Assembly: GCA_014302835.1 (NCBI GenBank)
Contig: CP060294.1
Coordinates: forward strand, 3,559,067-3,623,066
Direction: 5' to 3'
Length of the DNA stretch: 64,000 bases
Origin: Pedobacter sp. PAMC26386
Lineage (GTDB): Bacteria; Bacteroidota; Bacteroidia; Sphingobacteriales; Sphingobacteriaceae
The notes below the pieces were generated by a model. The model saw nothing but the letters and a program-made list of their open reading frames with translations. It had not been told where the DNA came from and searched no databases. The position numbers and the translations under genes were made by a program. Shown here piece after piece: positions 27,410 to 37,404 of this stretch. Each line of letters begins with the position of its first letter. Positions within the stretch are counted from its first letter, which is position 1.

Positions 27410-28721
27410 ATTTAATGAGGTAAAAGTTACCGGAGTAAACAGCCAGCAAAAAAGGTATATCGAGCGCTTATTCAAAAGTGACAAGCCGACCTTTGATTTA
27501 GCCGACATCAGGCAAGGCTATTACAAATTGGTTGCAGATGAAACATTTGAGACTATCTATCCAAAGATCAGCTATAATCCATCATCTGACAGTTATACTT
27601 TTGAAATTATTGCAAAACCTAAAAGAAGCTTTAAACTTGATCTGGGTGGTAATATCTCCAGCAGACCTATCAGTAATGTCTTTCTTGGCCTACAGTACAA
27701 TTACCTTGACCGCAAAGCCTATACCTTTGGTACAAATTTCTATTCAGGCCGTTTTTACGAATCTGTTCAGATCAACGGCCGTATTGACTACCCGTCAAAA
27801 CTCCCGTTCTTTTTAAGTGGAGAAATGACCTATAATCACTTTAATTTTTACAATACCAGCCAGATTTTCATTGAAAACCCACACCCTACTTACATTGAAC
27901 AGTCAGACCGAAAGATTGAGCTCAAGGGAGGAATTCCACTGAACCGGAACACCAGAATTACACTCAGTACATCATTCATCAACAACAATGACCACTATAG
28001 TCCAACCAATACATTTAACATTGGAGACATTCTGGATAAGACTGTATTCAACGGATTAAGATCTACCCTCTCCTTTGAGCAAAATACCTTTAACCGTAAA
28101 CAATATGCCACCCGCGGAAGAAACTTCCTGCTCAGTGCTAATTACTTCACCGGAATGGAGTCTTACACCCCTGGCAATATCTCCAGAAATAGCGGAGTGC
28201 CTGTTGGTATTGAAGAAAATGAGAAGCAGAGAGAATGGATAAATATTAAATTAAGTGATGAGAATTACTTCTTTCATCAAGGAAAGTACACCCTGGGCTA
28301 TCTGGTAGAAGGGGTAATTTCTACTCAGCCTCTTTTTTCAAATTACTACTCGACCCTACTTGTAGCTCCCGCTTTTTATCCGTTGCAGGACAGCAGATCT
28401 CTCTTCCTCGAAAAATTCAGAGCAAGAACTTACCTTGCAGGCGGATTAAAAAACATCTATAATATCCGCAAGAACTTAGACCTGCGGGTAGAAGCATTCC
28501 TTTTCATGCCTTACCAGGAATTTGCACAAGATGGCTTTCAGGAAGTTAGCAATACACCCGTTTTTAATCATATCCATTATGCCGGAACCGCAGGCCTTGT
28601 TTACCATACTCCGGTTGGCCCCGTCAGCTTAAGCTATAATTTATATGATGATCCGATAAAAAGAAACGGCGTTTTACTACATTTGGGGTATCTCATTTAC
28701 AACAAACGCTCCATTGAGTAA
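27410..28721 (+). pseudogene. Patatin-like autotransporter, 3' part (POTRA and beta-barrel)
   Basis: Resumes the reading frame broken at 24737. It begins FNEVKVTGVNSQQKRYIERL, a POTRA-like domain, and continues through about 350 residues of alternating beta-strands (RSFKLDLGGNISSRP, LGLQYNYLDRKAYTFGTNFY) to a C-terminal Omp85-like barrel ending in YNKRSIE. In type Vd proteins this part inserts in the outer membrane and displays the patatin domain. An open frame from GTG 27378 inside the IS could give a barrel fragment, but it has no signal peptide, so it would not be exported. Confidence 0.85.
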
Positions 28722-28764
28722 TTAGCCCTTCGCTGCGGCCCTTGGATAAAAACAAACAAAAACA

Positions 28765-29295
28765 ATGAAAACAATATACTACTGCTTATTATTTCTATTA
28801 ATTTCCAGCACAGGATACGCTCAAAAAGCAGACATCAACAATTTCATTGTTAAGGAAAGCCTGTTAAAAAACAGCAAGCTGGCTATTATTGCAGCAGATT
28901 CCCTTGATCAGCCGCTGGAAAAGATAAACGGCCTCTATACCTTTACCATTAGTGGTTTTACACAAACCCTTAAATTCAATGACGGTGTCGCGATCCTGCC
29001 ATTGCAAATCGACAAATCAGCCTTCGTCTATGTTAAACATCAGAACGACAAAGGCACTCATAGTAAACTGCTATATGTTTACAAAAAAGAAGGAAGCCTG
29101 AACCCTTTCACGATTAATAGCCTGTGGATGATTCTTTTCCCGTTATTGTTGGTTTTCATCGCCTTCGCTTTTAGAAAACTCATTATCTACGCGGTGATCA
29201 TACTGCTTATCTTTATTTATTTCAATCACAGTAGTGGTCTGAATTTATCAACCTTCTTTGAAACTATATTTGATACGCTTAAAAAAGCATTTTAA
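28765..29295 (+). CDS. Hypothetical exported membrane protein
   Basis: A 176-residue protein with a signal peptide at 1-19 (YCLLFLLISSTGYAQ), a small periplasmic domain of about 95 residues, and two adjacent C-terminal hydrophobic segments (NSLWMILFPLLLVFIAFAF and IIYAVIILLIFIYF). I recognise no domain. It follows the broken autotransporter gene by 43 bp on the same strand and may have shared its transcript before the IS inserted. Confidence 0.65.
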   Translation: MKTIYYCLLFLLISSTGYAQKADINNFIVKESLLKNSKLAIIAADSLDQPLEKINGLYTFTISGFTQTLKFNDGVAILPLQIDKSAFVYVKHQNDKGTHSKLLYVYKKEGSLNPFTINSLWMILFPLLLVFIAFAFRKLIIYAVIILLIFIYFNHSSGLNLSTFFETIFDTLKKAF

Positions 29296-29510
29296 AAAAA
29301 CAATAACTAACTTTATCAGAATATCCTGTTTAAAACAAGAAGGATTTGCATCTTAAATGATGGTGTTTTAAGGAGATTTAATACCGCACTAAACGGTCTT
29401 GATTAGGTAACGACTACTTACTAGTGAGGGTACTAAGACGGTTTTAACCTTATAATAACTGCGATTTTTTAATGAATTATAAGTTGGGTGTAATAGCCAC
29501 CTTACCACAA

Positions 29511-31883
29511 CTAGAACGGCAAACCTATACCAAAATTATACTGGAAGAATCGATAAGTATCCGGACTGTTTGCAGCATTATATGTTCTCTGAAACTCACT
29601 TCTACCACTAAACAACTTTCCAATAACCCACTGATCTTCCGGGGCAAACTGGGGATCTCTCAATTTAAGACCAACATCAAATCTGAATACAAAATACTGC
29701 AAGTCATACCTGAGTCCCATTCCTGTACCCACACCAATCTGGTTACCCAGATTTTTGAATTTAAAATAAGTTTCCGGATTCGGATTACCTGGAGAAATGT
29801 TCCAGACATTTCCCGCATCCAGGAATACTGCTCCCTTAAGCTTTGCACCGAAAAAATTATTAATTAATTTATACCGGTATTCCAGGTTGGCCTCAATATG
29901 CATCTGACCTAACTGATCAATGCCATATGTTATCTTTCTTAACTCTTCGGTAGTAAGGGTATTACCGCGATTATAATTCCCAGGACCTAAAGTTCTGGCT
30001 TGCCAGGCCCTAACACCGCTGGCACCACCAGCAAAAAACAACTTTTCAAAAGGAATGGCAACAGAATTACCATAAGCAACACCAACACCTCCATTAATTC
30101 TGGCTATAAATTGTTTATCAACTCCTAGACTTTTATACCAGCGTATATCAACTTCAGGACGAACATACTGGTTAAAAGGTAGCCCAAGAATTTTGGCATA
30201 ATCCCCCTTAGAGGGATCGTGCTGTGTATCAATAATTCTTGAAATACCATCCAGCATATTTCCTGCGATATCTATATTTCCCCTAAAATAAATAAAACTT
30301 TTATTCAGTAATAGCTTGTTCGCATTTAGTGAATAGGCATATTTCATCCCTACCGTAAGATCACTTCTTGTCAGCAATTGAATATTATATAAATTTTTGA
30401 AATAAATATCCTGCCCTTCAGGGGTTGTCAGGTCGATCAGTAAACCTCCAAATCTATATTCAAAGTTCAGTGGGGTAAATGAATGCAGCTTTGATTTAGT
30501 CTCAACCCAGTCATAGGTGACAGAGTTCAATAAAACCCGGCGTACAAAAAAGTCTTTTTGTAATGAGAAAATATAACTTGTTGAAAATGTAGTAAAAGGC
30601 ATTCCGTTTTTCCCCATGAGTGGAATATTAAACGGAACCATCAGCCTTGGCACTGCCAGGTTAGCACTCATAGAAAAATCGCGCTGGTAGATATCACTAA
30701 ACAATGAGCCACCTTGTCCGACTCTGGATTGAAGTCCGCCTTTCACTTGGAACTCAAAACGTTCTGCCCCTCTGAAAATGTTGTTATTGGTATAGGTATT
30801 ACTCACGGTAAAGCCCACTGTACCAGCATTGAATGGAACTTCTCCCTCAACCCGGTTACTCATCCGTTTCTGCGGTGTCAGCTGAATCAAAGGGTTCAGT
30901 ATATTTGAACTATCCTTAGGTTTTATATATTCAATTTTAACATTTTTAAAGACATTAAGCTCATATAAACGATCATAAGTCAAACTTTCCTTAGTCACGT
31001 CATATACTTCACCCTGTTTTAAGAAATCATAGCGAACAACTGGGTTTCTTCTAAAACGTTTAGACATATCTGTAAAACGGAGCCCTTTATAAATACGGGG
31101 ATTTAATGTGATTGAATCTGTAAAACCTTCAGTTGAGGGGGCTACAATTACATTAGTTTCACCTATCATATACTGGATATGCTTTCCAGTTGCAGGGGTA
31201 TCGATAAAAAGCCCCACATTGGCCTCGCTTTTATTCAGTGAAGAATCAACTTCAAATCTCACATAAGGCCGTGCAAAATCATAATATCCATGCTGTTTCA
31301 TCATCTGGTAAATCTGTTCTCTTTCCAGAGAAAGGGAGTCATCATCATATTGTATACGCTCATGTAAATGGCTGCTAAATGTCTTTCTATCCATGTAAAG
31401 CTGCCTGACTGCCGGATCAGGAATCGTATAACTTAGTTTATTTATAAAAAAAGCAGGTCCCGGAGTCGCAATAAAATCTACCTGTGCGCGCTGGTTTTTC
31501 ACTTTAATTTCAGTTCTTACTTTAGCCATAAAATATCCCTTGCTTTTGAGATATTTTTCGACTTGACCTCTGGAAATTTCAACCAACGTGCTATCCAGAA
31601 CAGGCGCTTTCTTACCTACCGACTTTGTTTTGAATAAAGTATAAAAAACATTATACAATCCAACATTGATTCCTAATCTGGATGCGGGGCGAATATCTTT
31701 CTGAATATAATTCAATGCTTCTTCTTTATACCTGGAAGGAATACTGTCAATTTCCACCACTTTTACGATCGATTGATTCTCTTCAATAAATTTTGTAGAG
31801 GAACAAGCAGCAGCAAAAAGAATAATAAATAGTAATATTGCGGGAAACTGGAATTTCTTTTTATAAATAGAATATGCTTTCAA
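29511..31883 (-). CDS. tamL: BamA/TamA-family outer-membrane lipoprotein TamL
   Basis: A 790-residue outer-membrane protein. The lipoprotein signal peptide has the lipobox AAACS, with Cys at about residue 27, a feature of the Bacteroidota TamA homologue TamL. Several POTRA domains follow (about 35-400; LEISRGQVEKYLKSKGYFM-like strand-helix units), then a 16-strand barrel with the Omp85 C-terminal motif (YRYKLINNFFGAKLKGAVFL, LGLRYDLQYFVFRFDVGLK). It probably acts in assembly of outer-membrane or surface proteins. The only start in reach is TTG at 31883, which overlaps the divergent methyltransferase gene. No TamB gene lies next to it. Confidence 0.88.
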   Translation of the reverse strand: MKAYSIYKKKFQFPAILLFIILFAAACSSTKFIEENQSIVKVVEIDSIPSRYKEEALNYIQKDIRPASRLGINVGLYNVFYTLFKTKSVGKKAPVLDSTLVEISRGQVEKYLKSKGYFMAKVRTEIKVKNQRAQVDFIATPGPAFFINKLSYTIPDPAVRQLYMDRKTFSSHLHERIQYDDDSLSLEREQIYQMMKQHGYYDFARPYVRFEVDSSLNKSEANVGLFIDTPATGKHIQYMIGETNVIVAPSTEGFTDSITLNPRIYKGLRFTDMSKRFRRNPVVRYDFLKQGEVYDVTKESLTYDRLYELNVFKNVKIEYIKPKDSSNILNPLIQLTPQKRMSNRVEGEVPFNAGTVGFTVSNTYTNNNIFRGAERFEFQVKGGLQSRVGQGGSLFSDIYQRDFSMSANLAVPRLMVPFNIPLMGKNGMPFTTFSTSYIFSLQKDFFVRRVLLNSVTYDWVETKSKLHSFTPLNFEYRFGGLLIDLTTPEGQDIYFKNLYNIQLLTRSDLTVGMKYAYSLNANKLLLNKSFIYFRGNIDIAGNMLDGISRIIDTQHDPSKGDYAKILGLPFNQYVRPEVDIRWYKSLGVDKQFIARINGGVGVAYGNSVAIPFEKLFFAGGASGVRAWQARTLGPGNYNRGNTLTTEELRKITYGIDQLGQMHIEANLEYRYKLINNFFGAKLKGAVFLDAGNVWNISPGNPNPETYFKFKNLGNQIGVGTGMGLRYDLQYFVFRFDVGLKLRDPQFAPEDQWVIGKLFSGRSEFQRTYNAANSPDTYRFFQYNFGIGLPF

Positions 31884-32623
31884 AGTCTCAGATAAGTTTT
31901 ATAAAATCGTTACATCAAAAAAAGTACCGTAAAGAGCAGAGGTTGTTTATTATTGAAGGAATAAAATCAATAGTTGAATTTGTCCCTTCCAATTACCAGA
32001 TTCATAGCATCTATTTTCTGGCCCAATACCAATCCTTACTACCTAAATTACCTTCAAATATAAAGTTATTTGAAGTAAACAACACGGAATTAGAGAAGAT
32101 TAGTACTTTACAGGCTCCACAAGGTATTCTGGCACTGGTGAATATACCTGAAACTACTGCCTTTGACAAAAGGACCCTGAATAACAATTTCTCCCTGGTC
32201 CTTGATGGAGTACAGGATCCAGGAAATCTGGGTACAATTATCCGGACAGCAGACTGGTTTGGATTTAAAAATGTAATTTGCTCACTGCATACTGTAGAAG
32301 TTTACAATCCAAAAACAGTACAGGCAACCATGGGTTCGCTATGCAGAGTGAATGTAAGTTATCATGATCTGCCTGTATGGTTAAAAGACATTAAACTACC
32401 TGTTTTTGGTGCAATGTTAGACGGAAATAGTCTTTATGAAACCAAATGGGGAACCGAAGGACTGGTTATTTTAGGTAATGAAGGACAAGGAGTGAGCCCG
32501 GAAGTAAGTAATCTGATAAATAATCCGGTAACTATTCCAAGAGTTGGAGAGGCTGAGTCATTGAACGTTGCGGTGTCCGCAGCAATCTTTTGTGCAGATA
32601 TTAGTAGAAATTTGCAAAAATAA
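31874..32623 (+). CDS. TrmH/SpoU family RNA 2'-O-methyltransferase
   Basis: A 249-residue SPOUT methyltransferase. The N-terminal substrate-binding domain (about 1-95) begins LSKSQISFIKSLHQKKYRKE and contains FIIEGIKSIVEF. The C-terminal SPOUT domain has motif 1 LVLDGVQDPGNLGTIIRTAD, motif 2 LVILGNEGQGVS and motif 3 IPRVGEAESLNVAVSAAI, which form the knotted SAM site. Its rRNA or tRNA target is not evident. The ATG overlaps the 5' end of divergent tamL by 10 nt. Confidence 0.93.
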   Translation: MLSKSQISFIKSLHQKKYRKEQRLFIIEGIKSIVEFVPSNYQIHSIYFLAQYQSLLPKLPSNIKLFEVNNTELEKISTLQAPQGILALVNIPETTAFDKRTLNNNFSLVLDGVQDPGNLGTIIRTADWFGFKNVICSLHTVEVYNPKTVQATMGSLCRVNVSYHDLPVWLKDIKLPVFGAMLDGNSLYETKWGTEGLVILGNEGQGVSPEVSNLINNPVTIPRVGEAESLNVAVSAAIFCADISRNLQK

Positions 32624-32646
32624 ATTGCACATTAACTATTAATTGC

Positions 32647-32654
32647 TATTTTTG
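32647..32654 (+). promoter_or_regulatory. Predicted -7 promoter box (TATTTTTG) of tRNA-Cys
   Basis: An exact TAnnTTTG match ending 17 nt before the tRNA. It probably drives tRNA-Cys and the small gene behind it up to the hairpin at 32984. Confidence 0.55.
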
Positions 32655-32671
32655 CAACCTGAATTTCAACA

Positions 32672-32742
32672 GGTCGAGTGGCCGAGTGGCTAGGCAGAGG
32701 TCTGCAAAACCTCGTACAGCGGTTCGAATCCGCTCTCGACCT
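32672..32742 (+). tRNA. tRNA-Cys (anticodon GCA)
   Basis: A 71-nt cloverleaf. The acceptor stem GGTCGAG pairs perfectly with CTCGACC, with U73 as expected for Cys. The anticodon stem GAGGT/ACCTC holds loop CTGCAAA, giving GCA. The T arm GCGGTTCGAATCCGC is intact. CCA is not encoded. Confidence 0.96.
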
Positions 32743-32780
32743 CAGATTTATAATAAATTAAAAAATTAAAGGTTAAGACC

Positions 32781-32963
32781 ATGGCAGTTACAAGACTAAA
32801 AAGAAAAGACAGAAAGAATAAAACGACTTCACGTTTAGAAGTTAAAACTTTGAAACTAGCTACAAACATTGAATTAGGTAGTCGTTCACAACAACCTAAA
32901 AAAGATCAGTTAGCTAAAAACAATCTTTTATTAGATCAACTTTCTGCAGCTTTAAGAGCATAA
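32781..32963 (+). CDS. Small basic conserved protein, function unknown
   Basis: A 60-residue, very lysine/arginine-rich protein (VTRLKRKDRKNKTTSRLEVK at the N-terminus) with a helical C-terminal half (KDQLAKNNLLLDQLSAALRA). No membrane segment. It lies 38 bp after tRNA-Cys and 20 bp before a strong terminator, so it is probably co-transcribed with the tRNA. The composition suggests nucleic-acid or ribosome binding, but that is inference; I do not recognise a family. Confidence 0.7.
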   Translation: MAVTRLKRKDRKNKTTSRLEVKTLKLATNIELGSRSQQPKKDQLAKNNLLLDQLSAALRA

Positions 32964-32983
32964 GTTCTAAAGTTCAAAAACAT

Positions 32984-33019
32984 AAAAAAACCGTTCTGAA
33001 TATTCAGAACGGTTTTTTT
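32984..33019. terminator. Strong bidirectional terminator
   Basis: AAAAAAACCGTTCTGAA and TTCAGAACGGTTTTTTT form a perfect 17-bp stem with a 2-nt centre. It separates the small basic gene from convergent pyrD and can serve both. Confidence 0.92.
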
Positions 33020-33036
33020 ATGCGCATTGGTTTTTC

Positions 33037-34065
33037 TTAAACCAATGCTTTACAAATTCTCTTTACGATACCTGGTCCTTCATAAATAAAACCAGTATAT
33101 AATTGTACTAGCGAAGCACCAGCCTCCAATTTATCTTTTGCATCCTGCGGAGAATGAATCCCTCCCACACCGATGATTGGGAATGCTTTATTTGATTTCT
33201 GAGATAAGTACCTGATTACTTCTGTTGAGCGTATAGTTAAAGGTTTACCACTTAAGCCACCTGCTTCATTAGAGATCTCTGCTGCAGTAATTAAACCAGT
33301 CCTGTCAACTGTTGTGTTGGTGGCGATAACCCCGGCAATACCCGCCTCCATGACAATTTCTACTATATCATCCAGTTGCTCATTAGTCAGGTCCGGTGCA
33401 ATCTTAAGTAAGATTGGCCTGGAAATCCCATCCTTATGGTTACGTTCCTGTAAAGTTTTAAGTAATAAAGTCAAAGGCTCTTTCTCTTGCAAAGCCCGTA
33501 ACCCCGGTGTATTCGGAGAGCTTACGTTAACAACAAAATAATCAACCACATCAAATAAGCGGTCAAAACATTTCACATAGTCAGAAACCGCATCCTCATT
33601 TGGCGTGTTTTTATTCTTTCCAATATTCCCGCCGATAACAATACTCTTATCTTTTAATTTTAAAACCCGAAGACGTTCTGCAAGAGTATCAACTCCTTTA
33701 TTATTGAAACCCATCCTGTTGATGATGGCCTCATCTTCAGCTAATCTGAACATCCTTGGCTGATCATTACCCGGCTGAGGAAGCGGTGTTACCGTGCCCA
33801 CCTCAATAAAACCAAAACCAAGATCACTTAATGCTTCAATATATTCGCCATTTTTATCAAACCCGGCTGCAAGACCTACAGGATTTCTGAATTTAACACC
33901 AAAAACTTCACGTTCCAGCCCTTTGATATGAATATCAAAACTACTTCTGATGATAGTTTTGCCTAACGGAAAATGTTCATGAAACCATTTCAGTCTCTGG
34001 ACTACGAAATAATGAACTTTTTCAGGGTCGAACTTAAAAAACAAAGGCTTAATTAAACGATACAT
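33037..34065 (-). CDS. pyrD: Dihydroorotate dehydrogenase (quinone), class 2
   Basis: A 342-residue FMN enzyme of pyrimidine synthesis that oxidises dihydroorotate to orotate with quinone at the inner membrane. The N-terminal helix extension ([20 protein letters not shown]) is the class 2 membrane-binding part. Motifs [25 protein letters not shown] and [11 protein letters not shown] (with the class 2 catalytic Ser) are present, as is the late phosphate-binding [15 protein letters not shown]. Full length. Confidence 0.96.
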   Translation of the reverse strand: MYRLIKPLFFKFDPEKVHYFVVQRLKWFHEHFPLGKTIIRSSFDIHIKGLEREVFGVKFRNPVGLAAGFDKNGEYIEALSDLGFGFIEVGTVTPLPQPGNDQPRMFRLAEDEAIINRMGFNNKGVDTLAERLRVLKLKDKSIVIGGNIGKNKNTPNEDAVSDYVKCFDRLFDVVDYFVVNVSSPNTPGLRALQEKEPLTLLLKTLQERNHKDGISRPILLKIAPDLTNEQLDDIVEIVMEAGIAGVIATNTTVDRTGLITAAEISNEAGGLSGKPLTIRSTEVIRYLSQKSNKAFPIIGVGGIHSPQDAKDKLEAGASLVQLYTGFIYEGPGIVKRICKALV

Positions 34066-34205
34066 AGGGCGAAGATAGGAACGATTTTATAGGATTACAA
34101 TTGCTGTATCCATCTTTTAGGACAAAAATAGCATGATCTTGTAATAAAAACGTAGAATTTCTTTGCTATATGCACTGTGTTCAAACAATATGCGCCTAAA
34201 AATTG

Positions 34206-34213
34206 TATTTTTG
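34206..34213 (+). promoter_or_regulatory. Predicted -7 promoter box (TATTTTTG) of the ABC-F gene
   Basis: An exact TAnnTTTG match whose last base is 8 nt before the ATG, implying a leader of only a few nucleotides. Confidence 0.55.
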
Positions 34214-34220
34214 CACCAAC

Positions 34221-36131
34221 ATGATTTCGATAAACGACTTAACATTCCTTATAGGTTCCCGGGCTTTATACGACGAGGCGAACTGGCACATCAAACCGGG
34301 AGAAAGAATTGGCCTTATTGGCGCCAATGGAACGGGAAAATCTACCCTTTTAAAAATAATAGTAGGAGAATACGCACCCTCATCCGGGTCAATTTCAATG
34401 TCTAAAGATTTAAAAATAGGCTATTTGAACCAGGATTTACTTTCGTATGAATCTCACCATACCATTTTACATGTGGCCATGGAGGCTTTTGAGCGCCAAA
34501 ACCAGATCCATGATGAGATTGAAGAACTTTTAAAAAAAATAGAAACAGATTATTCTGAAGATGTCTTATACAAACTAAGCGATAAACAACAGGAGTTTGA
34601 AGCATTAGACGGCTATAACATTGAATATAAAGCAAATGAAATCCTTGCAGGTTTAGGATTTAGTACAGCAGATCAACACCGCCCGCTGAATACTTTTTCC
34701 GGGGGATGGAGAATGCGTGTAATGTTAGCAAAGATCCTGTTACAAACTCCAGACATCCTGTTACTGGATGAGCCAACCAACCACATGGATTTACCTTCCA
34801 TCAAATGGCTGGAAACTTATTTAGCTGGATTTGAAGGTGCAATTGTAATTGTATCTCACGATAGATACTTCCTGGATAAAATTGTAAACCGTACAGTGGA
34901 ATCCCGCAAAGGAAAATTAACTACCTATGCGGGTAACTATACCTTCTATCTGGAAGAGAAATCTTTACGTGGAGAAATTCAAAAAGGAGAATTCAAGAAC
35001 CAGCAGGCTAAAATCAAACAGGAAGAAAGACTGATTGAACGTTTCAGAGCGAAAGCGAGTAAAGCTAAAATGGCGCAGTCCCGTATGAAAGCGCTTGATA
35101 AAATGGAGCGTGTAGATGATGTGGATGATGACAATCCTACTGTAAACTTCAGCTTTAAGTTCACCAAGCCTTCTGGCCGTCACGTAATCCGTATTGAAAA
35201 CGCGACGAAGAGATATCCTAACATTGACATTCTGGAAAATGCAGAAGCTGTCATTGAAAAAGGAGATAAAATTGCTTTAATTGGTGCCAACGGTAAGGGT
35301 AAGTCTACCCTATTAAGAATGGTTGCTGGTGTTGAAACTTTCGAAGGATCTTGTGAAACGGGGCATAATGTAACGACTACATTCTTTGCACAGCATCAGC
35401 TGGAGTCTTTACACCTGGGCAACACTATTCTTGAAGAATTACAGGCTTTTGCTCCTAAACATACGGATACTGAACTTCGTTCTATTCTGGGTTGTTTCCT
35501 TTTCACAGGAGATGATGTGTTTAAGAAAATCAAAGTCCTTTCAGGAGGGGAAAAATCAAGGGTTGCTTTGGCTAAATCATTAACCACAGACTCTAACTTC
35601 CTTATTCTGGATGAGCCTACGAATCACCTGGACATACAATCTGTAAACATCCTGATTCAAGCTTTGAAACAATTTGAAGGTACATTCATTGCAGTGTCCC
35701 ATGATAGGTACTTCTTAGATAATGTAGCCAATAAAATCTGGTTTATCGAAGAAGAACAAATCAAACAATACCCGGGTACTTATGCAGAGTATGAAATTTG
35801 GAATAGTAAAAGAGAGATTCCACCTGCAAAAAGCATCCCTGTAAAAGCAGAGAAAGAAGTAAAGCCTAAGGTAGAAGCTAAGCCCGTTACCGTAAGCAGT
35901 CAGCAGCAATTGAAAAAGCTGAATGATCAGTTACAGAAAGTCGAACTGGAAACTGTAGAGTTAGAAAAAAATGTGAAGGCTATTGAAACTGAACTCGCAG
36001 ACGAATCTGTCTATAGCGATCAGGCTAAACTTGCTGAAGCAAATAAAAAATATGTTACTTCAAAACAACTGTTAGAGACTGCCCAAAGTAAATGGGAAAA
36101 TCTTGCAGCTGAAATCATGGAATTAGAATAA
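34221..36131 (+). CDS. ABC-F family ATP-binding protein
   Basis: A 636-residue soluble protein with two ABC ATPase domains and no membrane part, as in ABC-F translation factors. NBD1 has Walker A GANGTGKST and signature FSGGWRMR; NBD2 has GANGKGKST and LSGGEKSR. Between them is the charged arm/linker region (about 240-320). A C-terminal coiled coil rich in Lys/Glu ends the protein, as in Uup/YdiF-type members. An earlier in-frame TTG (34203) overlaps the promoter box, so ATG 34221 is preferred. It probably acts on ribosomes. The T9SS plug gene follows after 4 bp. Confidence 0.93.
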   Translation: MISINDLTFLIGSRALYDEANWHIKPGERIGLIGANGTGKSTLLKIIVGEYAPSSGSISMSKDLKIGYLNQDLLSYESHHTILHVAMEAFERQNQIHDEIEELLKKIETDYSEDVLYKLSDKQQEFEALDGYNIEYKANEILAGLGFSTADQHRPLNTFSGGWRMRVMLAKILLQTPDILLLDEPTNHMDLPSIKWLETYLAGFEGAIVIVSHDRYFLDKIVNRTVESRKGKLTTYAGNYTFYLEEKSLRGEIQKGEFKNQQAKIKQEERLIERFRAKASKAKMAQSRMKALDKMERVDDVDDDNPTVNFSFKFTKPSGRHVIRIENATKRYPNIDILENAEAVIEKGDKIALIGANGKGKSTLLRMVAGVETFEGSCETGHNVTTTFFAQHQLESLHLGNTILEELQAFAPKHTDTELRSILGCFLFTGDDVFKKIKVLSGGEKSRVALAKSLTTDSNFLILDEPTNHLDIQSVNILIQALKQFEGTFIAVSHDRYFLDNVANKIWFIEEEQIKQYPGTYAEYEIWNSKREIPPAKSIPVKAEKEVKPKVEAKPVTVSSQQQLKKLNDQLQKVELETVELEKNVKAIETELADESVYSDQAKLAEANKKYVTSKQLLETAQSKWENLAAEIMELE

Positions 36132-36135
36132 AAAT

Positions 36136-37404
36136 ATGATTAAATCCGGAATATTGCTCTTTTTATGTTTGTTTAGTCTGCACCAAGTGCAGGCACAGCA
36201 GGAATTTACGTACGATAACAAAGTTTATTCTACACAAATCAAAACTGTACAACTTTACAATACACAAAAAGAGCAATCCATTCCGGCCATTGCGCTTCAA
36301 ACTACTGAGAAACTCAGCTTTTCTTTTGACGACCTGAGAGGCGGAAGCAAAAATTACTGGTATACAGTAGAACACTGTACCTATGACTGGAAACCATCAG
36401 GTTTATCAGCGCTGGATTACCTTGACGGGATGAATGAAGATCGGATCATTGATTATGCCTACTCTTCAAAAACACTTCAGAAGTTTACCCATTACACCCT
36501 TAATTTCCCAAATGAACAGATCAAACCTAAGATTTCTGGTAATTACCTGTTAAAAGTCTATGAAAATGGTGATGTGACTAAGCCTGTAATCTCACAGCGT
36601 TTTTATATATATGATCAGCAGGTTAATATTCAATCAGAAGTGATCCCAAGTAATGAGGTCGCACTAAGGTTCAGCAATCAAAAAGTAAATATTACTATAC
36701 TTCATCAAAAGCCAATACAAAATCCATATCAGGATATTAAACTGGTTTTAATGCAGAATGGAAATCCGCTCACTTCAAAATTGAATACTAAACCTACTTA
36801 TGTTAAACCAGGTTCTTTGGTTTATAATGATATAGATGGGAATGATTTTAAGGGCAGTAATGAATTCAGAAAATTTGATTTCCGCAGCCTGCGCTATAAA
36901 GGTGAACATGTAGCCGATCAATTTACAGACAGCACCAATAACCTGATCTTATTTACAGACCTGAATGGCACTGCCTTGAAATATACTCAGCAGATTGATG
37001 AAAATGGCGCTTTCTTTATTCGTAATCAGGATAATAAAGACAACGATACAGATAGTGACTATGGTCATGTTCAATTCAGCCTGAATACGTCTGCACCAGG
37101 CGCTAATGGCGACATCTATGTAGTTGGCAGGTTTAACAATTATACCCTCACTGAAGAAAACAAGTTGAGTTATGTTGCTTCTAAAAAGAAGTTTTATGCC
37201 AGCATGTATTTAAAACAGGGCTTATATGACTATCAATATGTATGGAAGGATAATACGACGGGAAAAATAGACTATACGGTATTGGAAGGTTCTTTCTTTG
37301 AAACTGAAAACAACTACCAGGCTTTTGTATACTTCCGCAGACCTGGCAGCAGATGGGATGAACTCATCGGATATAGCCTGTTCAATAATCTGCAGAAAAA
37401 ATAG
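36136..37404 (+). CDS. Type IX secretion system plug protein (DUF5103)
   Basis: A 422-residue exported protein with signal peptide 1-20 (ILLFLCLFSLHQVQAQ). It matches the DUF5103 family (FDDLRGGSKNYWYTVEHCTY and the conserved tryptophans), described as the plug that closes the periplasmic side of the large SprA translocon channel in the Bacteroidota type IX secretion system. Its start is 4 bp after the ABC-F stop, so it is translated from the same transcript although the products act in different compartments. Intact. Confidence 0.88.
   Translation: MIKSGILLFLCLFSLHQVQAQQEFTYDNKVYSTQIKTVQLYNTQKEQSIPAIALQTTEKLSFSFDDLRGGSKNYWYTVEHCTYDWKPSGLSALDYLDGMNEDRIIDYAYSSKTLQKFTHYTLNFPNEQIKPKISGNYLLKVYENGDVTKPVISQRFYIYDQQVNIQSEVIPSNEVALRFSNQKVNITILHQKPIQNPYQDIKLVLMQNGNPLTSKLNTKPTYVKPGSLVYNDIDGNDFKGSNEFRKFDFRSLRYKGEHVADQFTDSTNNLILFTDLNGTALKYTQQIDENGAFFIRNQDNKDNDTDSDYGHVQFSLNTSAPGANGDIYVVGRFNNYTLTEENKLSYVASKKKFYASMYLKQGLYDYQYVWKDNTTGKIDYTVLEGSFFETENNYQAFVYFRRPGSRWDELIGYSLFNNLQKK

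Noticed and set aside
29472..29867. 131-codon plus-strand ORF
   Set aside because: It runs antisense through the conserved barrel end of tamL and has no recognisable features.
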